Shown here piece after piece: positions 35,011 through 44,984 of a DNA stretch of 64,000 nucleotides. Both the position numbers and the translations under genes were made by a program. Origin of the DNA: Nodosilinea sp. E11 (GTDB taxonomy: Bacteria > Cyanobacteriota > Cyanobacteriia > Phormidesmidales > Phormidesmidaceae); the NCBI RefSeq assembly GCF_032813545.1, contig NZ_CP136520.1:1854001-1918000 (forward strand). Direction: 5' to 3'. Position 1 is the stretch's first letter; each line of letters starts with the position of its first letter. The notes under the pieces were generated by a model. It had not been told where the DNA came from, did no database searches, and saw only the letters and a list, made by a program, of their open reading frames with translations.

Positions 35011-36759
35011 ATGGACTATAAATTACTCCATTGCCCTTTGCTGTCTGAGGCCACTGCTGCTGTGTCAATTCCATTAGTTAATTCCATCGGCTTTCGCCAC
35101 TGGCGGGGCGACCTGTTTGGTGGGCTGACGGCGGCGATCGTGGCGCTGCCCCTGGCGTTGGCCTTTGGGGTGGCCTCGGGGGCGGGGGCGATCGCCGGTC
35201 TCTACGGGGCCATCTTTACTGGCTTTTTTGCGGCCCTGTTTGGCGGCACCCCCACCCAGGTGTCTGGCCCCACCGGCCCCATGACCGTGGTGATCACTAC
35301 CGTAATCGCTTCGCTGGTGGCCCGCTACCCCGATGGCACGGGCCTAGCCATGGCCTTTACGGTAGTGATGCTGGGCGGGCTGCTGCAAATTGTGTTTGGG
35401 CTGATGCGCCTGGGGCAATACATTACCCTGTTACCCTACACGGTGATCTCGGGCTTTATGTCGGGTATTGGGGTGATCATTGTGCTGTTGCAGCTGCCGC
35501 CGCTGCTAGGCCACGCCGCCACGGGCGGAGTAATTGACACGCTGCAAGACTTACCCGGCTTTTTGGCTGCGCCCAACTGGGTTGCCCTGGGGCTAGGGCT
35601 GTTGACTCTGGCGATCGTGTTTGCCATTCCGCCCCGATTGAATCGAATTCTACCTGCGCCTCTGGTGGCGTTGGTGGGGGCTACCGTGGTGTCGGTGGTG
35701 GTGTTTGGCGATGCTGACCTGCCGCGCATTGGCGATATTCCGTCAGGTTTCCCGACCTTGCGGCTACCCACCTTTAACCTGCGCGAACTCGATGACATGC
35801 TGCGCTACGGCATTATGCTGGCGGTGCTGGGGGCGATCGACTCGCTGCTGACCTCGCTGGTGGCCGACAGCATTTCTCAAACCCAGCACAATTCTGACAA
35901 AGAACTGGTTGGTCAGGGCCTAGCCAATGTGGTGTCTGGCCTATTTGGCGGTTTGCCGGGGGCCGGGGCTACCATGCGCACGGTGGTGAATGTGCAAGCG
36001 GGCGGGCGCACGCCGCTGTCAGGTATTATTCACGCTCTGGTGCTATTGGTGGTGCTGCTGGGGGCGGGGCCGCTGACGGCACAAATTCCTAACGCTGTGC
36101 TGGCGGGCATTTTGCTCAAGGTGGGCATTGATATTTTGGACTGGGGGTTTATCAAGCGCGCCCCGAAGATTTCTCTCAAGGGCACCGGCATTATGTACCT
36201 GGTACTGTTTTTGACGGTATTTATCGACCTGATTACGGCGGTGCTGGTGGGAGCCTTTGTGGCCAACATGTTGACGATCAAGCGGCTGACCGATGTGCAG
36301 AGCGATCGCATCAAAACCATCACCGCTGCCACCGAAGACAGTAACCTGACCGGGGCTGAAAAGGCGATTCTCACTCAGTCAAAGGGAGATATTTTGCTGT
36401 TTCAGCTAGGCGGGCCGATGAGCTTTGGGGCCGCTAAGAGCATTACTCGCCGCCTGGCGTTTGTGAGAGAATATCAGGCCCTGGTGCTCGATCTCGGTGA
36501 AGTGCCGACCCTGGGCGTGACGGCGGCACTGGCGATCGAGTCGATTGTGCAGGACTCGATTGGGCGCGATCGCACGGTCTGGATTGTGGTCAAACCGGGC
36601 CAAGTCAAAAGCCGCCTCCAAACCCTCGACCTGCAACGCTTTATCACCCAGCGCAAACGTACCGAAGGCACCGCTTCCCCGGCTATTTACCTGGTCGAAA
36701 ATCGCCACCAGGCGTTAGAGTCTGCCTTGGCGCTGATTCAACCACAGGTCGTAGTTTAG
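35011..36759 (+). CDS. bicA: BicA-type sodium-dependent bicarbonate transporter
   Basis: 582 residues. SulP fold followed by a STAS domain (about 445-560). It matches the cyanobacterial BicA signature closely: RGDLFGGLTAAIVALPLALA, GGTPTQVSGPTGPMTVV, SGFMSGIGVI and ADSISQTQHNSDKELVGQG. BicA imports bicarbonate at the plasma membrane for the CO2-concentrating mechanism. The ATG at 35011 has GGAG close upstream; a GTG at 34996 is possible. It shares orientation with the sulP-usp pair 229 bases before it. Confidence 0.9.
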   Translation: MDYKLLHCPLLSEATAAVSIPLVNSIGFRHWRGDLFGGLTAAIVALPLALAFGVASGAGAIAGLYGAIFTGFFAALFGGTPTQVSGPTGPMTVVITTVIASLVARYPDGTGLAMAFTVVMLGGLLQIVFGLMRLGQYITLLPYTVISGFMSGIGVIIVLLQLPPLLGHAATGGVIDTLQDLPGFLAAPNWVALGLGLLTLAIVFAIPPRLNRILPAPLVALVGATVVSVVVFGDADLPRIGDIPSGFPTLRLPTFNLRELDDMLRYGIMLAVLGAIDSLLTSLVADSISQTQHNSDKELVGQGLANVVSGLFGGLPGAGATMRTVVNVQAGGRTPLSGIIHALVLLVVLLGAGPLTAQIPNAVLAGILLKVGIDILDWGFIKRAPKISLKGTGIMYLVLFLTVFIDLITAVLVGAFVANMLTIKRLTDVQSDRIKTITAATEDSNLTGAEKAILTQSKGDILLFQLGGPMSFGAAKSITRRLAFVREYQALVLDLGEVPTLGVTAALAIESIVQDSIGRDRTVWIVVKPGQVKSRLQTLDLQRFITQRKRTEGTASPAIYLVENRHQALESALALIQPQVVV

Positions 36760-36792
36760 GGCACTGCCATACTGCACGTAAACGGGGCACCG

Positions 36793-37770
36793 CTACACCC
36801 CCAACCGCGCGGCGATCGTGGCGAGCACTGACTGGCTCAGCGCGTCGTAGTCGTAGCCGCCTTCGAGGCCAAAGAGAATGTTAGGCGTGACACTCAAGCA
36901 CTGGCGGGTGAAGGTGCCATAGTCTTGAGGATTGAGGTTAACGCTGGCCAGGGGGTCGGCGGCGGTGGCATCGTACCCGGCGCTGACAATGAGTAGATCG
37001 GGCCTGAATGCCTTGAGAAAGGGAATCACCTTTTGCTCAAACTGGGCGTCATAATCGGCGCTGGCGCTGCCGGGGGGCATGGGCAGGTTCAGCACGTTGC
37101 CGTGAAAGCCGGTCTCGCTGCTGTGGCCGGTGCCGGGATAGGCGGGCAGCTGGTGGAGGGAGCAGTAGGCGATCGCCGCATTCTGCTCTACCAGGGCCTG
37201 GGTGCCGTTACCGTGGTGCACATCCCAGTCGAGAATGGCGACGCGGTTGATGGTGGATTTTTCTAGGGCGTAGTGGGCGGCGATCGCCGCATTCGAGAAT
37301 AGACAAAAGCCCATGCCGCGATCGCGCACTGCGTGATGCCCCGGTGGCCGCGCCAGCACAAAGGCCGAGTGCCCAGTTTCGAGCACGTAATCCACACCGT
37401 CGAGCCAGGCGCTCACCGCCAGCCGCGCTACAGCGTAGCTGGCCTCAGACACCACCGTATCGCCATCAATCTGACCACCGCCAGTATGGGCAATTTCCCG
37501 CAGGGCCGTGACATAGCGAGGGTTGTGGATCTGAGCAATCAGGCTGTCTACTTCCCCTCGCTGAGTCACCGGAGTAGGCTCTCGCCAGTCCAGATGATCG
37601 GCCCAGGGCGTCTGCTCTAGGGCAGCCACAATAGCCTTTAATCGACCTGCGTTTTCGGGATGAAAACTACCCGTGTCGTGAGTCAAAAAAACAGGTGAAT
37701 AGATAACGGCAAAATTAGCCAGGGTGAAAGCATGGTGCACGGTGAATTTAGGGGTGGTGAACGGCAGCAA
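36793..37770 (-). CDS. Histone deacetylase-family amidohydrolase
   Basis: 325 residues, arginase/deacetylase fold. Catalytic motifs are RPPGHHA (tandem His), DWDVHHGNGTQ (zinc ligands Asp and His) and SAGYDATAADPLA (Asp ligand). Bacterial members act on acetyl-polyamines, acetoin-related or other N-acetyl substrates; which applies is unknown. The start is uncertain: TTG at 37770 or GTG at 37740. Confidence 0.88.
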   Translation of the reverse strand: MLPFTTPKFTVHHAFTLANFAVIYSPVFLTHDTGSFHPENAGRLKAIVAALEQTPWADHLDWREPTPVTQRGEVDSLIAQIHNPRYVTALREIAHTGGGQIDGDTVVSEASYAVARLAVSAWLDGVDYVLETGHSAFVLARPPGHHAVRDRGMGFCLFSNAAIAAHYALEKSTINRVAILDWDVHHGNGTQALVEQNAAIAYCSLHQLPAYPGTGHSSETGFHGNVLNLPMPPGSASADYDAQFEQKVIPFLKAFRPDLLIVSAGYDATAADPLASVNLNPQDYGTFTRQCLSVTPNILFGLEGGYDYDALSQSVLATIAARLGV

Positions 37771-37850
37771 ATTGGCGATCGGTCTATGGTGGCAAAACCT
37801 CCCCCTGCCAAGGATCTTGCGGCTCTGGCTCCACCATAACTCTCAATAAT

Positions 37851-37987
37851 TTGAACCGGGGAATTTGTGCTAAAATATAACTCACATGAGTCCGCAAAAA
37901 ACATACTAATCAAGCGCTATTCAGCACCGCTCGGTGCGAGGGTCTGACTAGCGCTTTGTTGTTCGCAAAATCGGAGTTTTTTAGCCT
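37851..37987 (+). promoter_or_regulatory. Putative gyrA promoter and structured leader
   Basis: TTGAAC (37851-37856) and TATAAC (37876-37881) could be -35 and -10, with a long 19-base spacer. Downstream, AGCGCTA (37913-37919) pairs with TAGCGCT (37949-37955) and encloses a second hairpin GCACCG-CT-CGGTGC (37924-37937). GGAG lies at 37973-37976, 11 bases before the ATG. A nested hairpin in the 5' leader may affect translation. Confidence 0.4.
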
Positions 37988-40621
37988 ATGGCTACCCCAG
38001 AAGAGCGCATCGTTCCTACCGATCTGCGCAACGAAATGTCACGCTCTTACCTGGAATACGCCATGAGCGTGATCGTGGGTCGAGCGCTGCCAGACGCCAG
38101 GGACGGGCTCAAGCCAGTGCACCGCCGCATTCTCTATGCCATGCACGAGCTGGGGTTAGCCGCCGATCGCCCCTTCCGTAAATGCGCCCGTGTGGTCGGG
38201 GAAGTGCTGGGTAAGTATCACCCCCACGGCGATACGGCGGTGTACGACGCCCTGGTGCGCATGGCCCAAGACTTCTCCATGCGCGTGCCGCTGATCAACG
38301 GCCACGGCAACTTTGGCTCTATCGACAACGATCCCCCGGCGGCGATGCGATACACCGAGTGTCGTCTGCAATCGCTGACCAGTGACTCACTGCTCCAAGA
38401 CATCGAGTCGGAAACCGTCGATTTTGCCGACAACTTCGATGGCTCTCAGCAAGAACCCGTGGTGATGCCCTCGCGGCTGCCCCAGCTGCTGCTCAACGGC
38501 TCTTCGGGCATTGCCGTGGGTATGGCCACCAACATTCCGCCCCACAACCCCGGTGAGCTGATCGACGGCGTGATCGCGCTGATCAACAACCCCGAGATCT
38601 CCACCGCTGAGCTAATGGAGATCATTCCCGGCCCCGACTTTCCCACGGGTGGGCAGATCTTGGGCCGCAGCGGCATTCGCGATGCCTATATGACTGGGCG
38701 CGGCTCGGTTACCATGCGCGGCGTCGCCACCATGGAAACCATTGAGCACCGGGGACGGCCCGATCGCGAAGCCATTATCATCACCGAGCTGCCCTACCAG
38801 ACCAACAAGGCGGGCATGATCGAGCGGATCGCCGAGATGGTGAACGAGCGCCGCTTAGAGGGCATTTCTGACATTCGCGATGAGAGCGATCGCGACGGTA
38901 TGCGCATCGTTATCGAACTCAAGCGCGACGCCTACCCCCGCGTCGTGCTCAACAACCTCTACAAGCAGACGCCCCTACAAAACAACTTCGGCGTCAACAT
39001 GCTGGCCTTGGTGAACGGCGAACCCCAGCTGCTCGGCCTCAAGCGCATGCTGGAGGTCTTCCTGGAATTCCGCGAAGAGACGATCATTCGCCGTACCCGC
39101 TACGAACTGCGCCGAGCCGAAGAAAAAGACCACATTCTCCAGGGCTACCTGATTGCCCTGACCAACCTAGATGCCATCATTGCGCTAATTCGTGGGGCCG
39201 CCGACACCCCCGCCGCCAAGCAAGAGCTGATGGACACCTACAGTCTCTCGGACTTGCAGGCCGACGCCATTCTGCAAATGCAGCTCCGTCGCCTCACCGC
39301 CCTAGAGGCCGACAAAATTCAGCAGGAACACGAAGATCTAGTCGCCAAAATCACTGACCTGCAAGATATTTTGGCCCGCCGCGAGCGCATTCTTGAAATC
39401 ATTACCACCGAGCTGGGCGAGCTCAAGGCCAAGCACGATAGCCCCCGCCGCACCGTGATCGAGGTAGATGACGGGGAACTCACCGACATCTCGCTGATTG
39501 CCAACGAGCAGGTGGTCATTCTCGTCACCGACCAGGGCTATATCAAGCGCATGCCGGTGGCCACCTTTGAGGCTCAGAGCCGTGCCACCCGAGGCAAGGC
39601 TGGGGCCAAAATGAAGGAAGACGACGCGGTGCAGCACTTCATCACCTGCTACACCCACGACTATCTGCTGTTCTTTAGCGATCGCGGCGTCACCTACGCC
39701 CTGCGGGCCTACCAAATTGCCGAAGGTTCTCGCGCCGCTCGGGGTATGCCGATTGTGCAAATGCTGCCCATACCCAAAGAAGAGGCGATTACCTCGGTGC
39801 TAGCGGTGCGCGAGTTCACCGACGAAGACTACCTGGTGATGCTCACCCAGGGTGGCTTTGTGAAGAAAACAGCGCTGTCGGCCTTCAGCAACATTCGCAC
39901 CAACGGACTGATTGCCATCTCCCTCGAAGAGGGCGATTACCTCAAGTGGGTGCGCCTGGCCCGCAATACCGACAGCATTTTGATCGGCTCGCGGCGGGGC
40001 ATGACGATTCACTTTAAAGCCAGTGACGAGCAACTGCGACCCCTGGGGCGGCCCACCCGGGGCGTGCGGGCGATGTCGCTGCGCGATGGCGACGAGCTGA
40101 TCAGCATGGATATTTTGCCCAGCCAGGTGGTCGAAGCGGTGGTGCAGGCGGCTGAAAATGACGAGGATGACGAAAGCGTTGCGGGCGGCAACGAGGGCGG
40201 CCCCTGGGTGCTGGTAATCACCGCCTCGGGTCTGGGCAAGCGGGTGCCGGTGGCCAAGTTCCGGCTGCAAAATCGGGCGGGTATGGGCCTGATGGCGATC
40301 AAGTTCCGCAAGCGCGACGATACGTTAGCCTCACTGCTGGTGGTTGGCGAAGGCGATGAGCTGATGCTGGTCACCAACCGAGGCATCATCATTCGCCAGC
40401 GGGTGAACGATATCTCGATTCAGTCGCGACCTGCGACGGGGGTGCGTTTGCAGCGGCTGGATGGGGAAGATGCGATCGCTGCGGTGGCTGTCGTGCCCCC
40501 GGCTCTACAGGTAGAAGGGCTTGACGATGCCGTTGAGGCAATCGAGGCGATTGAGGAGGCTGCCGAAGATAGAACCGTTGTCGACGTGATCGCCGTAGAA
40601 GGGGCGACCGAGGAGGAATAG
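37988..40621 (+). CDS. gyrA: DNA gyrase subunit A
   Basis: 877 residues. The breakage-reunion domain has the catalytic tyrosine in [10 protein letters not shown] and the quinolone-determining region [17 protein letters not shown], with Thr at the position of E. coli Ser83. The C-terminal beta-pinwheel carries the GyrA box [12 protein letters not shown] (Q-x7-G type) near residue 535. The last 40 residues are acidic. It introduces negative supercoils together with GyrB, which is not in the window. Confidence 0.96.
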   Translation: MATPEERIVPTDLRNEMSRSYLEYAMSVIVGRALPDARDGLKPVHRRILYAMHELGLAADRPFRKCARVVGEVLGKYHPHGDTAVYDALVRMAQDFSMRVPLINGHGNFGSIDNDPPAAMRYTECRLQSLTSDSLLQDIESETVDFADNFDGSQQEPVVMPSRLPQLLLNGSSGIAVGMATNIPPHNPGELIDGVIALINNPEISTAELMEIIPGPDFPTGGQILGRSGIRDAYMTGRGSVTMRGVATMETIEHRGRPDREAIIITELPYQTNKAGMIERIAEMVNERRLEGISDIRDESDRDGMRIVIELKRDAYPRVVLNNLYKQTPLQNNFGVNMLALVNGEPQLLGLKRMLEVFLEFREETIIRRTRYELRRAEEKDHILQGYLIALTNLDAIIALIRGAADTPAAKQELMDTYSLSDLQADAILQMQLRRLTALEADKIQQEHEDLVAKITDLQDILARRERILEIITTELGELKAKHDSPRRTVIEVDDGELTDISLIANEQVVILVTDQGYIKRMPVATFEAQSRATRGKAGAKMKEDDAVQHFITCYTHDYLLFFSDRGVTYALRAYQIAEGSRAARGMPIVQMLPIPKEEAITSVLAVREFTDEDYLVMLTQGGFVKKTALSAFSNIRTNGLIAISLEEGDYLKWVRLARNTDSILIGSRRGMTIHFKASDEQLRPLGRPTRGVRAMSLRDGDELISMDILPSQVVEAVVQAAENDEDDESVAGGNEGGPWVLVITASGLGKRVPVAKFRLQNRAGMGLMAIKFRKRDDTLASLLVVGEGDELMLVTNRGIIIRQRVNDISIQSRPATGVRLQRLDGEDAIAAVAVVPPALQVEGLDDAVEAIEAIEEAAEDRTVVDVIAVEGATEEE

Positions 40622-40670
40622 CCCGCTGGGTCGTCCAGGGGTGTAGTGAGGAAATAGCTCACTCAGGCTG

Positions 40671-40704
40671 ACGGTCGCCTTAGCCTAGGGGCACAGGCGA
40701 CCGT
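40671..40704. terminator. Stem-loop across the exonuclease stop codon, gyrA side
   Basis: ACGGTCGCCT (40671-40680) pairs perfectly with AGGCGACCGT (40695-40704) around 14 bases. It spans the stop codon of the minus-strand exonuclease gene and lies 49 bases after gyrA, which converges on it. No T-run. Confidence 0.5.
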
Positions 40705-41594
40705 TGCTGTAAGCGTTCTGGCATTGCGGCAGGCCCAGCCAGAGAACTGCCTACGGCATCGCTGGGCTGGGGTTGAAAACTGGCCCAACGATTGAGGTAC
40801 TGAGTCAAGTGGCGATCGCCCTGGGCAATCCTTTCTACTAGCAGGGTCTGCACCCTGGCGGTTTCGGCCTGGTGCTGCTCTTCGCTAAAGAATCCGGCAA
40901 ACCTGGCCGCTCGCAACCACACCAGGTAGGTGCTCAAGGCATCGTACTGGCTCTGCGCCACGATCGATTCCAGATTCCCCTCTACCCACCAATCCACCAC
41001 ATCGTGAGGTTCTGGCCCTACCTGACCCGGAATGCCCATGGCTGCCGCCAGTTCGTGCAGGGAGGGGGTGGCAATGCCCCAGCCGCTGAGGGCACTTTTT
41101 AGGTCAATGTGGGCGTCGCTGTGGCGGCTAAAATAGTCGTTCCCCCACCCTTTGTCAGCCCGACGGCAAAAATCTGCCGCCGAAATACCTGCCACCAACC
41201 CCCGCTGAAGCAAGACCGGCAGGTCGGCAGTTTGCGAATTAAACCCCACCAGCTGCGGATGGTGCTGCCCTAGGTAGCCCAGGAACGTAGAAATCAGTTC
41301 CCCTTCGTCCATCAGCTGATCAAGCTGTCTCGGTAGCGTGGTCAGCCGCAGGTGGATATTGCCATCGGGTTGCTGCTCTCGAACCACTGCCGAGACCGCA
41401 ACCACGCGGCACAGTGCCGTTTTGAGATGGGGACGAGGTTTGTCTGCCGTGGCCCCAGCCTTGGCCCACATCACGTCAAACACCTCAGCCTCCGATAGCG
41501 TGGCGGCCAGGCCGTACACTCGCCGTCCCGAGGCCGGGTCAGGCACCCACTCTAGATCAAAGGCGCATACTTGCCGACCAACAGATTTAAACAT
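40680..41594 (-). CDS. 3'-5' exonuclease related to the PolB proofreading domain (DEDD family)
   Basis: 304 residues. The Exo I motif is AFDLEW (Asp-x-Glu), a central GFNSQTADLPVL resembles Exo II, and QYDALSTYLVWL resembles Exo III with a conserved Asp. This is the family of predicted PolB-like 3'-5' exonucleases, free of a polymerase domain. The role in cyanobacteria is unknown. GGGAG upstream of the ATG supports the start. Confidence 0.78.
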   Translation of the reverse strand: MFKSVGRQVCAFDLEWVPDPASGRRVYGLAATLSEAEVFDVMWAKAGATADKPRPHLKTALCRVVAVSAVVREQQPDGNIHLRLTTLPRQLDQLMDEGELISTFLGYLGQHHPQLVGFNSQTADLPVLLQRGLVAGISAADFCRRADKGWGNDYFSRHSDAHIDLKSALSGWGIATPSLHELAAAMGIPGQVGPEPHDVVDWWVEGNLESIVAQSQYDALSTYLVWLRAARFAGFFSEEQHQAETARVQTLLVERIAQGDRHLTQYLNRWASFQPQPSDAVGSSLAGPAAMPERLQQRSPVPLG

Positions 41595-41679
41595 AACGGC
41601 TCCCTGGGCTGCACTAAAAACTTACCTAGGCCATGCCCAGGCGCTGTTTCTAACATTCCCAGCCCCATCAGCTAAGCCG

Positions 41680-42744
41680 CTAGGGAACCTGCCAGGCCCG
41701 CTGATGATAATCGTCGGGCTCTGGAAACAGGTCTACAGGTTCGCCATGGTGATGTCCGTGGCCGTGATCATGAGCCTGGCCGTGGCCGTGGGTATGCCCC
41801 TGATCGTGAGCGTGCCCGTGCCCATGACCATGATCATGCCCATGACCGTGCTGACCACCCCCGGCAGCGAGGCGAAACTTGCACATTTCGCAGTTCATGG
41901 CCACTTGGCCCAGCTGGGTTTCGATCTCGCGATCGCGCAAAATCTGCATTAGCTGCGGGTGGCTACCCATCTCCGGCAAATAGCTCACCAATTGCTCAGG
42001 ATGGGCGGTCTGCTCTTGCTCACAAATACCCATGATTTTTTTGATTAGCACCCCGGTAAAAAGAAAGTAGGGCAGCACAATAATGCGCTTGGGCTCATAC
42101 ATCCGAGCCCGGCGAAAGCCCTCTTCTAGGCGGGGGTGAGTAATGCCAATAAAACAAATTTCTACGGTTTTGTAGCGGCTGCCCTCCCAGACAATGCGGG
42201 CTAGTTTATACACATCGCCGTTGGCGTCGGGGTCGCTGGCCCCTCGGCCCACAAATAGCAGCACCGTATCTTCGCGGGCAATGCCGTCGGGGTTAAAGCG
42301 GGGGCTGTCTAGCTCGGCCAACCGCTCTTGCCAAAGCTGAATAATCGCCGGGGTAATACCAAAGTGGCGACCGTAGTGGAAGGTGACCTGGGGGTGGCGC
42401 TGGCGGGCGCGATCGAGTTCGTTGGTAACGTCGAATTTATTGTGGCGGGCGGCAAATAATAAAATTGGCAGCACCGAAATGTCGGTGTAGCCCTTCTCCA
42501 CACATCGGTCTACCCCGTCTTGAATCGTGGGTTCGCTCAGCTCTAGAAAACAGGGAATCACCGGACGAGACTGGTCGAGGGCCTGGTAGGCGGCGGCAAA
42601 CTCGAGTACGCGATCGCGCCCTTCGGTATCTCGGCTACCGTGGCCCACCAGCAGCAGCGGACGCTGAATCGGCAAGGGCGACCAGGTGCCAGGGGCGCTG
42701 GGAGAAAAATCGTTGGGGGTGGTAATGATAGGTGCGATCGCCAT
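41680..42744 (-). CDS. cbiX: Long-form sirohydrochlorin cobaltochelatase with His-rich tail
   Basis: Inserts cobalt into sirohydrochlorin in anaerobic-type B12 synthesis. 354 residues with two chelatase domains (about 28-150 and 155-275; [10 protein letters not shown] gives the first catalytic His). A Met-x-Cys-x-x-Cys motif (MNCEMC, about 283-288) follows, then a His/Gly-rich stretch (about 297-333) made of GHGHDH-type repeats. The same MxCxxC plus His-rich tail marks the long CbiX of Bacillus, where an Fe-S cluster and metal storage were reported. The ATG at 42744 gives an N-terminal extension of about 25 residues. Confidence 0.88.
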   Translation of the reverse strand: MAIAPIITTPNDFSPSAPGTWSPLPIQRPLLLVGHGSRDTEGRDRVLEFAAAYQALDQSRPVIPCFLELSEPTIQDGVDRCVEKGYTDISVLPILLFAARHNKFDVTNELDRARQRHPQVTFHYGRHFGITPAIIQLWQERLAELDSPRFNPDGIAREDTVLLFVGRGASDPDANGDVYKLARIVWEGSRYKTVEICFIGITHPRLEEGFRRARMYEPKRIIVLPYFLFTGVLIKKIMGICEQEQTAHPEQLVSYLPEMGSHPQLMQILRDREIETQLGQVAMNCEMCKFRLAAGGGQHGHGHDHGHGHGHAHDQGHTHGHGQAHDHGHGHHHGEPVDLFPEPDDYHQRAWQVP

Positions 42745-43015
42745 AGGTGCTCAAAGTGCCGCAGTGATACTCAATCTAACCCTCCGCTCGACCAAAGGCG
42801 ATCACCGACAAAAATTTAGCTCACCACAGCCTGAGACCAGGAGCAAGACGCTAACCTAAACCCAGTTCAACCGTCACAAGCCAAATTAAACATCGGAGAA
42901 CTTGACCTTTAGGGCGGCAATGATCAAAAAAACGCAGCCAGATAAAAATCAGTCTGCCTGGTTATCTTAGCCTAGGGTAGAGGTTAGAACCATCCTGGGG
43001 GTGGGCATTAACACC

Positions 43016-43825
43016 ATGGAAGAACCGATAGACAGTCAACCTATCGCCTGGCGCGATCGCCTGCGCAGCCATCTGAACACCACCGACACCCTAGCGGGGC
43101 AGTTGATCAATGGTGCGATCGTGCTGCTGATTTTTTTGTCAGCCGCCATTTTTGTCATCAAAACCTATCCCATCTCATCTGTCTTAGATCAGTGGTTAAG
43201 CCTTTTAGATTGGCTAATTGTGCTGACTTTTACATGCGAATATGGGCTGCGGTTGTGGGTTGCCCGCCGCCCCTGGAAATATGCCTTAAGTCTCTATGGC
43301 CTGATCGATCTAGTGGCCATCTTACCCTCCTGGATTGGAGTCTTTGATATTCGCTTTCTGCGCTTTTTTAGATCGCTGCGTATTTTGCGTCTGGTGCATA
43401 TTTTTGACAATCGACTGTGGTTTGGCCAAGTAACCAGCACCGACAGCCTGATTTTGATTCGGATTTTGTTGACCCTGGGGACCATTATCTTCATCTACTC
43501 TGGCCTCATTTTTCAGGTTGAAAACCCCAGTAACCCTGAAGCCTTTGGCACCTTTCTCGATGCGGTTTATTTCGCTGTTGTCACCATGACAACGGTGGGC
43601 TATGGCGATGTCACCCCGCTTTCTGAAGCTGGACGGGGGCTGACAGTGATGATGATTCTCACCGGCATTGCCCTGATCCCCACCCAAGTCAGCAGCCTGA
43701 TTCGACAGTTGAACAAAGTGGCCAAGTCTCAGCACCAAGCCTGTCCGGGCTGTGGCCTCGCGCTCCACGATGAAGATGCTCAGTTTTGCAAACACTGCGG
43801 TACTCTTCTAAAGCTGGAGCCGTAG
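43016..43825 (+). CDS. Voltage-gated-type potassium channel with C-terminal zinc ribbon
   Basis: 269 residues. Six-helix Kv layout: S4-like helix with spaced arginines (RFLRFFRSLRILRLV), pore loop with the filter TTVGYGD at about 192-198, and S6. After S6 a short basic linker leads to a four-Cys zinc ribbon (CPGC...CKHC, about 242-263). Kv-type channels bearing such a ribbon are unusual in my experience. An ATG at 43016 is chosen; GTG 43001 is possible. Confidence 0.85.
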   Translation: MEEPIDSQPIAWRDRLRSHLNTTDTLAGQLINGAIVLLIFLSAAIFVIKTYPISSVLDQWLSLLDWLIVLTFTCEYGLRLWVARRPWKYALSLYGLIDLVAILPSWIGVFDIRFLRFFRSLRILRLVHIFDNRLWFGQVTSTDSLILIRILLTLGTIIFIYSGLIFQVENPSNPEAFGTFLDAVYFAVVTMTTVGYGDVTPLSEAGRGLTVMMILTGIALIPTQVSSLIRQLNKVAKSQHQACPGCGLALHDEDAQFCKHCGTLLKLEP

Positions 43826-43890
43826 CGCGATCGCCTTGCTGTTGCCTTAGTAACAGAACATAACGATTATTGAAAAAACCAATATCCCTT

Positions 43891-43918
43891 TTGCTGAGTA
43901 GGGTCTTTCCAGTACAAT
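43891..43918 (+). promoter_or_regulatory. Putative sigma-70 promoter of ftsE
   Basis: TTGCTG (43891-43896) and TACAAT (43913-43918) with a 16-base spacer, 105 bases before the ftsE start. Both hexamers are close to consensus. Confidence 0.45.
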
Positions 43919-44022
43919 AGCCCACCAAAAGCCTCGTCAGCCTCCTCTCGTCGGCTGCGCGGTGTTCACTTCAGTCAGCCTCACCCCCGAGCCGACGTTG
44001 TCCATTTCAGTTAGGACGTTCC

Positions 44023-44862
44023 ATGACTTCTGTGCTCCATCGCCCCACCGACGACGCCAAGCTGTCTAGCCTTCCTGAAGACGTCAGAACTAGATTGCAA
44101 GATCGCTTCAAGCTTGTAGTTCCCGCTCGTTCCGCTGCCGACCCCTCTCCTTCTCCCGTGCTCGACGCCGCCCCTCCCCAAGACCCCGCTGTTCAACCGA
44201 TCGTTTCCCTAAACAATGTCGAAAAGTTCTACGGCAACGGCAGCAAAGCCTTAGCTGGTGTAAATCTCACCGTCAATCCCGGCGACTTTCTCTTTGTCAC
44301 CGGTCCCTCCGGCTCGGGCAAATCTACCTTACTAAAGTTGCTATACGGTTACGAGCGCCCCACGGGTGGCAGCATTTTGGTGGGCGACGAACCCATTTCT
44401 GACCTACGAGGCAACCGCCTGGCTATGATGCGGCGACGCATCGGCGTCGTGTTTCAAGACTACAAGCTGATTCCCAAACGCACCGTAGCCGAGAATGTCG
44501 CCTTTGTGCTGTGGGCTCAGGGCTTCACCCGCAAAGAAATTCACCGTCGCCTCTGGCCAACTCTGAAGATGGTGGGCCTACAAGGTAAAGCCCAGTGCTT
44601 CCCCGACGAACTTTCCGGCGGTGAGCAGCAGCGCGTGAGCATCGCCCGCGCCGTAGTCAACACCCCGCCCCTACTGCTGGCCGACGAGCCCACCGGCAAC
44701 CTTGATGCCGACAACTCTCTGCAAGTGATCAAGATTCTCAAAAAACTCAACTCCATCGGCATTACCGTCATCGTCACTACCCACGACGAGCACCTGGTGC
44801 GCATTTCTAACCACCCCGTCGTGCAAATCAAGAATGGTCGCCTCCACCACCTGCGCCGCTAA
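44023..44862 (+). CDS. ftsE: Cell-division ABC transporter ATPase FtsE
   Basis: 279 residues. Walker [10 protein letters not shown] (about 103-111), Q-loop [12 protein letters not shown] signature [14 protein letters not shown], Walker [13 protein letters not shown] and the switch His in THDEHL. The sequence is FtsE-like ([18 protein letters not shown]). It has an unusual N-terminal extension of about 60 residues, Pro/Ala-rich, not found in E. coli FtsE. The membrane partner FtsX is not in the window. Confidence 0.88.
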   Translation: MTSVLHRPTDDAKLSSLPEDVRTRLQDRFKLVVPARSAADPSPSPVLDAAPPQDPAVQPIVSLNNVEKFYGNGSKALAGVNLTVNPGDFLFVTGPSGSGKSTLLKLLYGYERPTGGSILVGDEPISDLRGNRLAMMRRRIGVVFQDYKLIPKRTVAENVAFVLWAQGFTRKEIHRRLWPTLKMVGLQGKAQCFPDELSGGEQQRVSIARAVVNTPPLLLADEPTGNLDADNSLQVIKILKKLNSIGITVIVTTHDEHLVRISNHPVVQIKNGRLHHLRR

Positions 44863-44984
44863 CGCTACATTCCTTAACATCAAGCGCTACACCATATCCA
44901 ATCAATAGGATAATGATCAGAGCTAACGCCCTGGTGGTCTGGGTCAAGACCCCAGATGAATTTGGTCTTTGAGAGGAACGCGCC

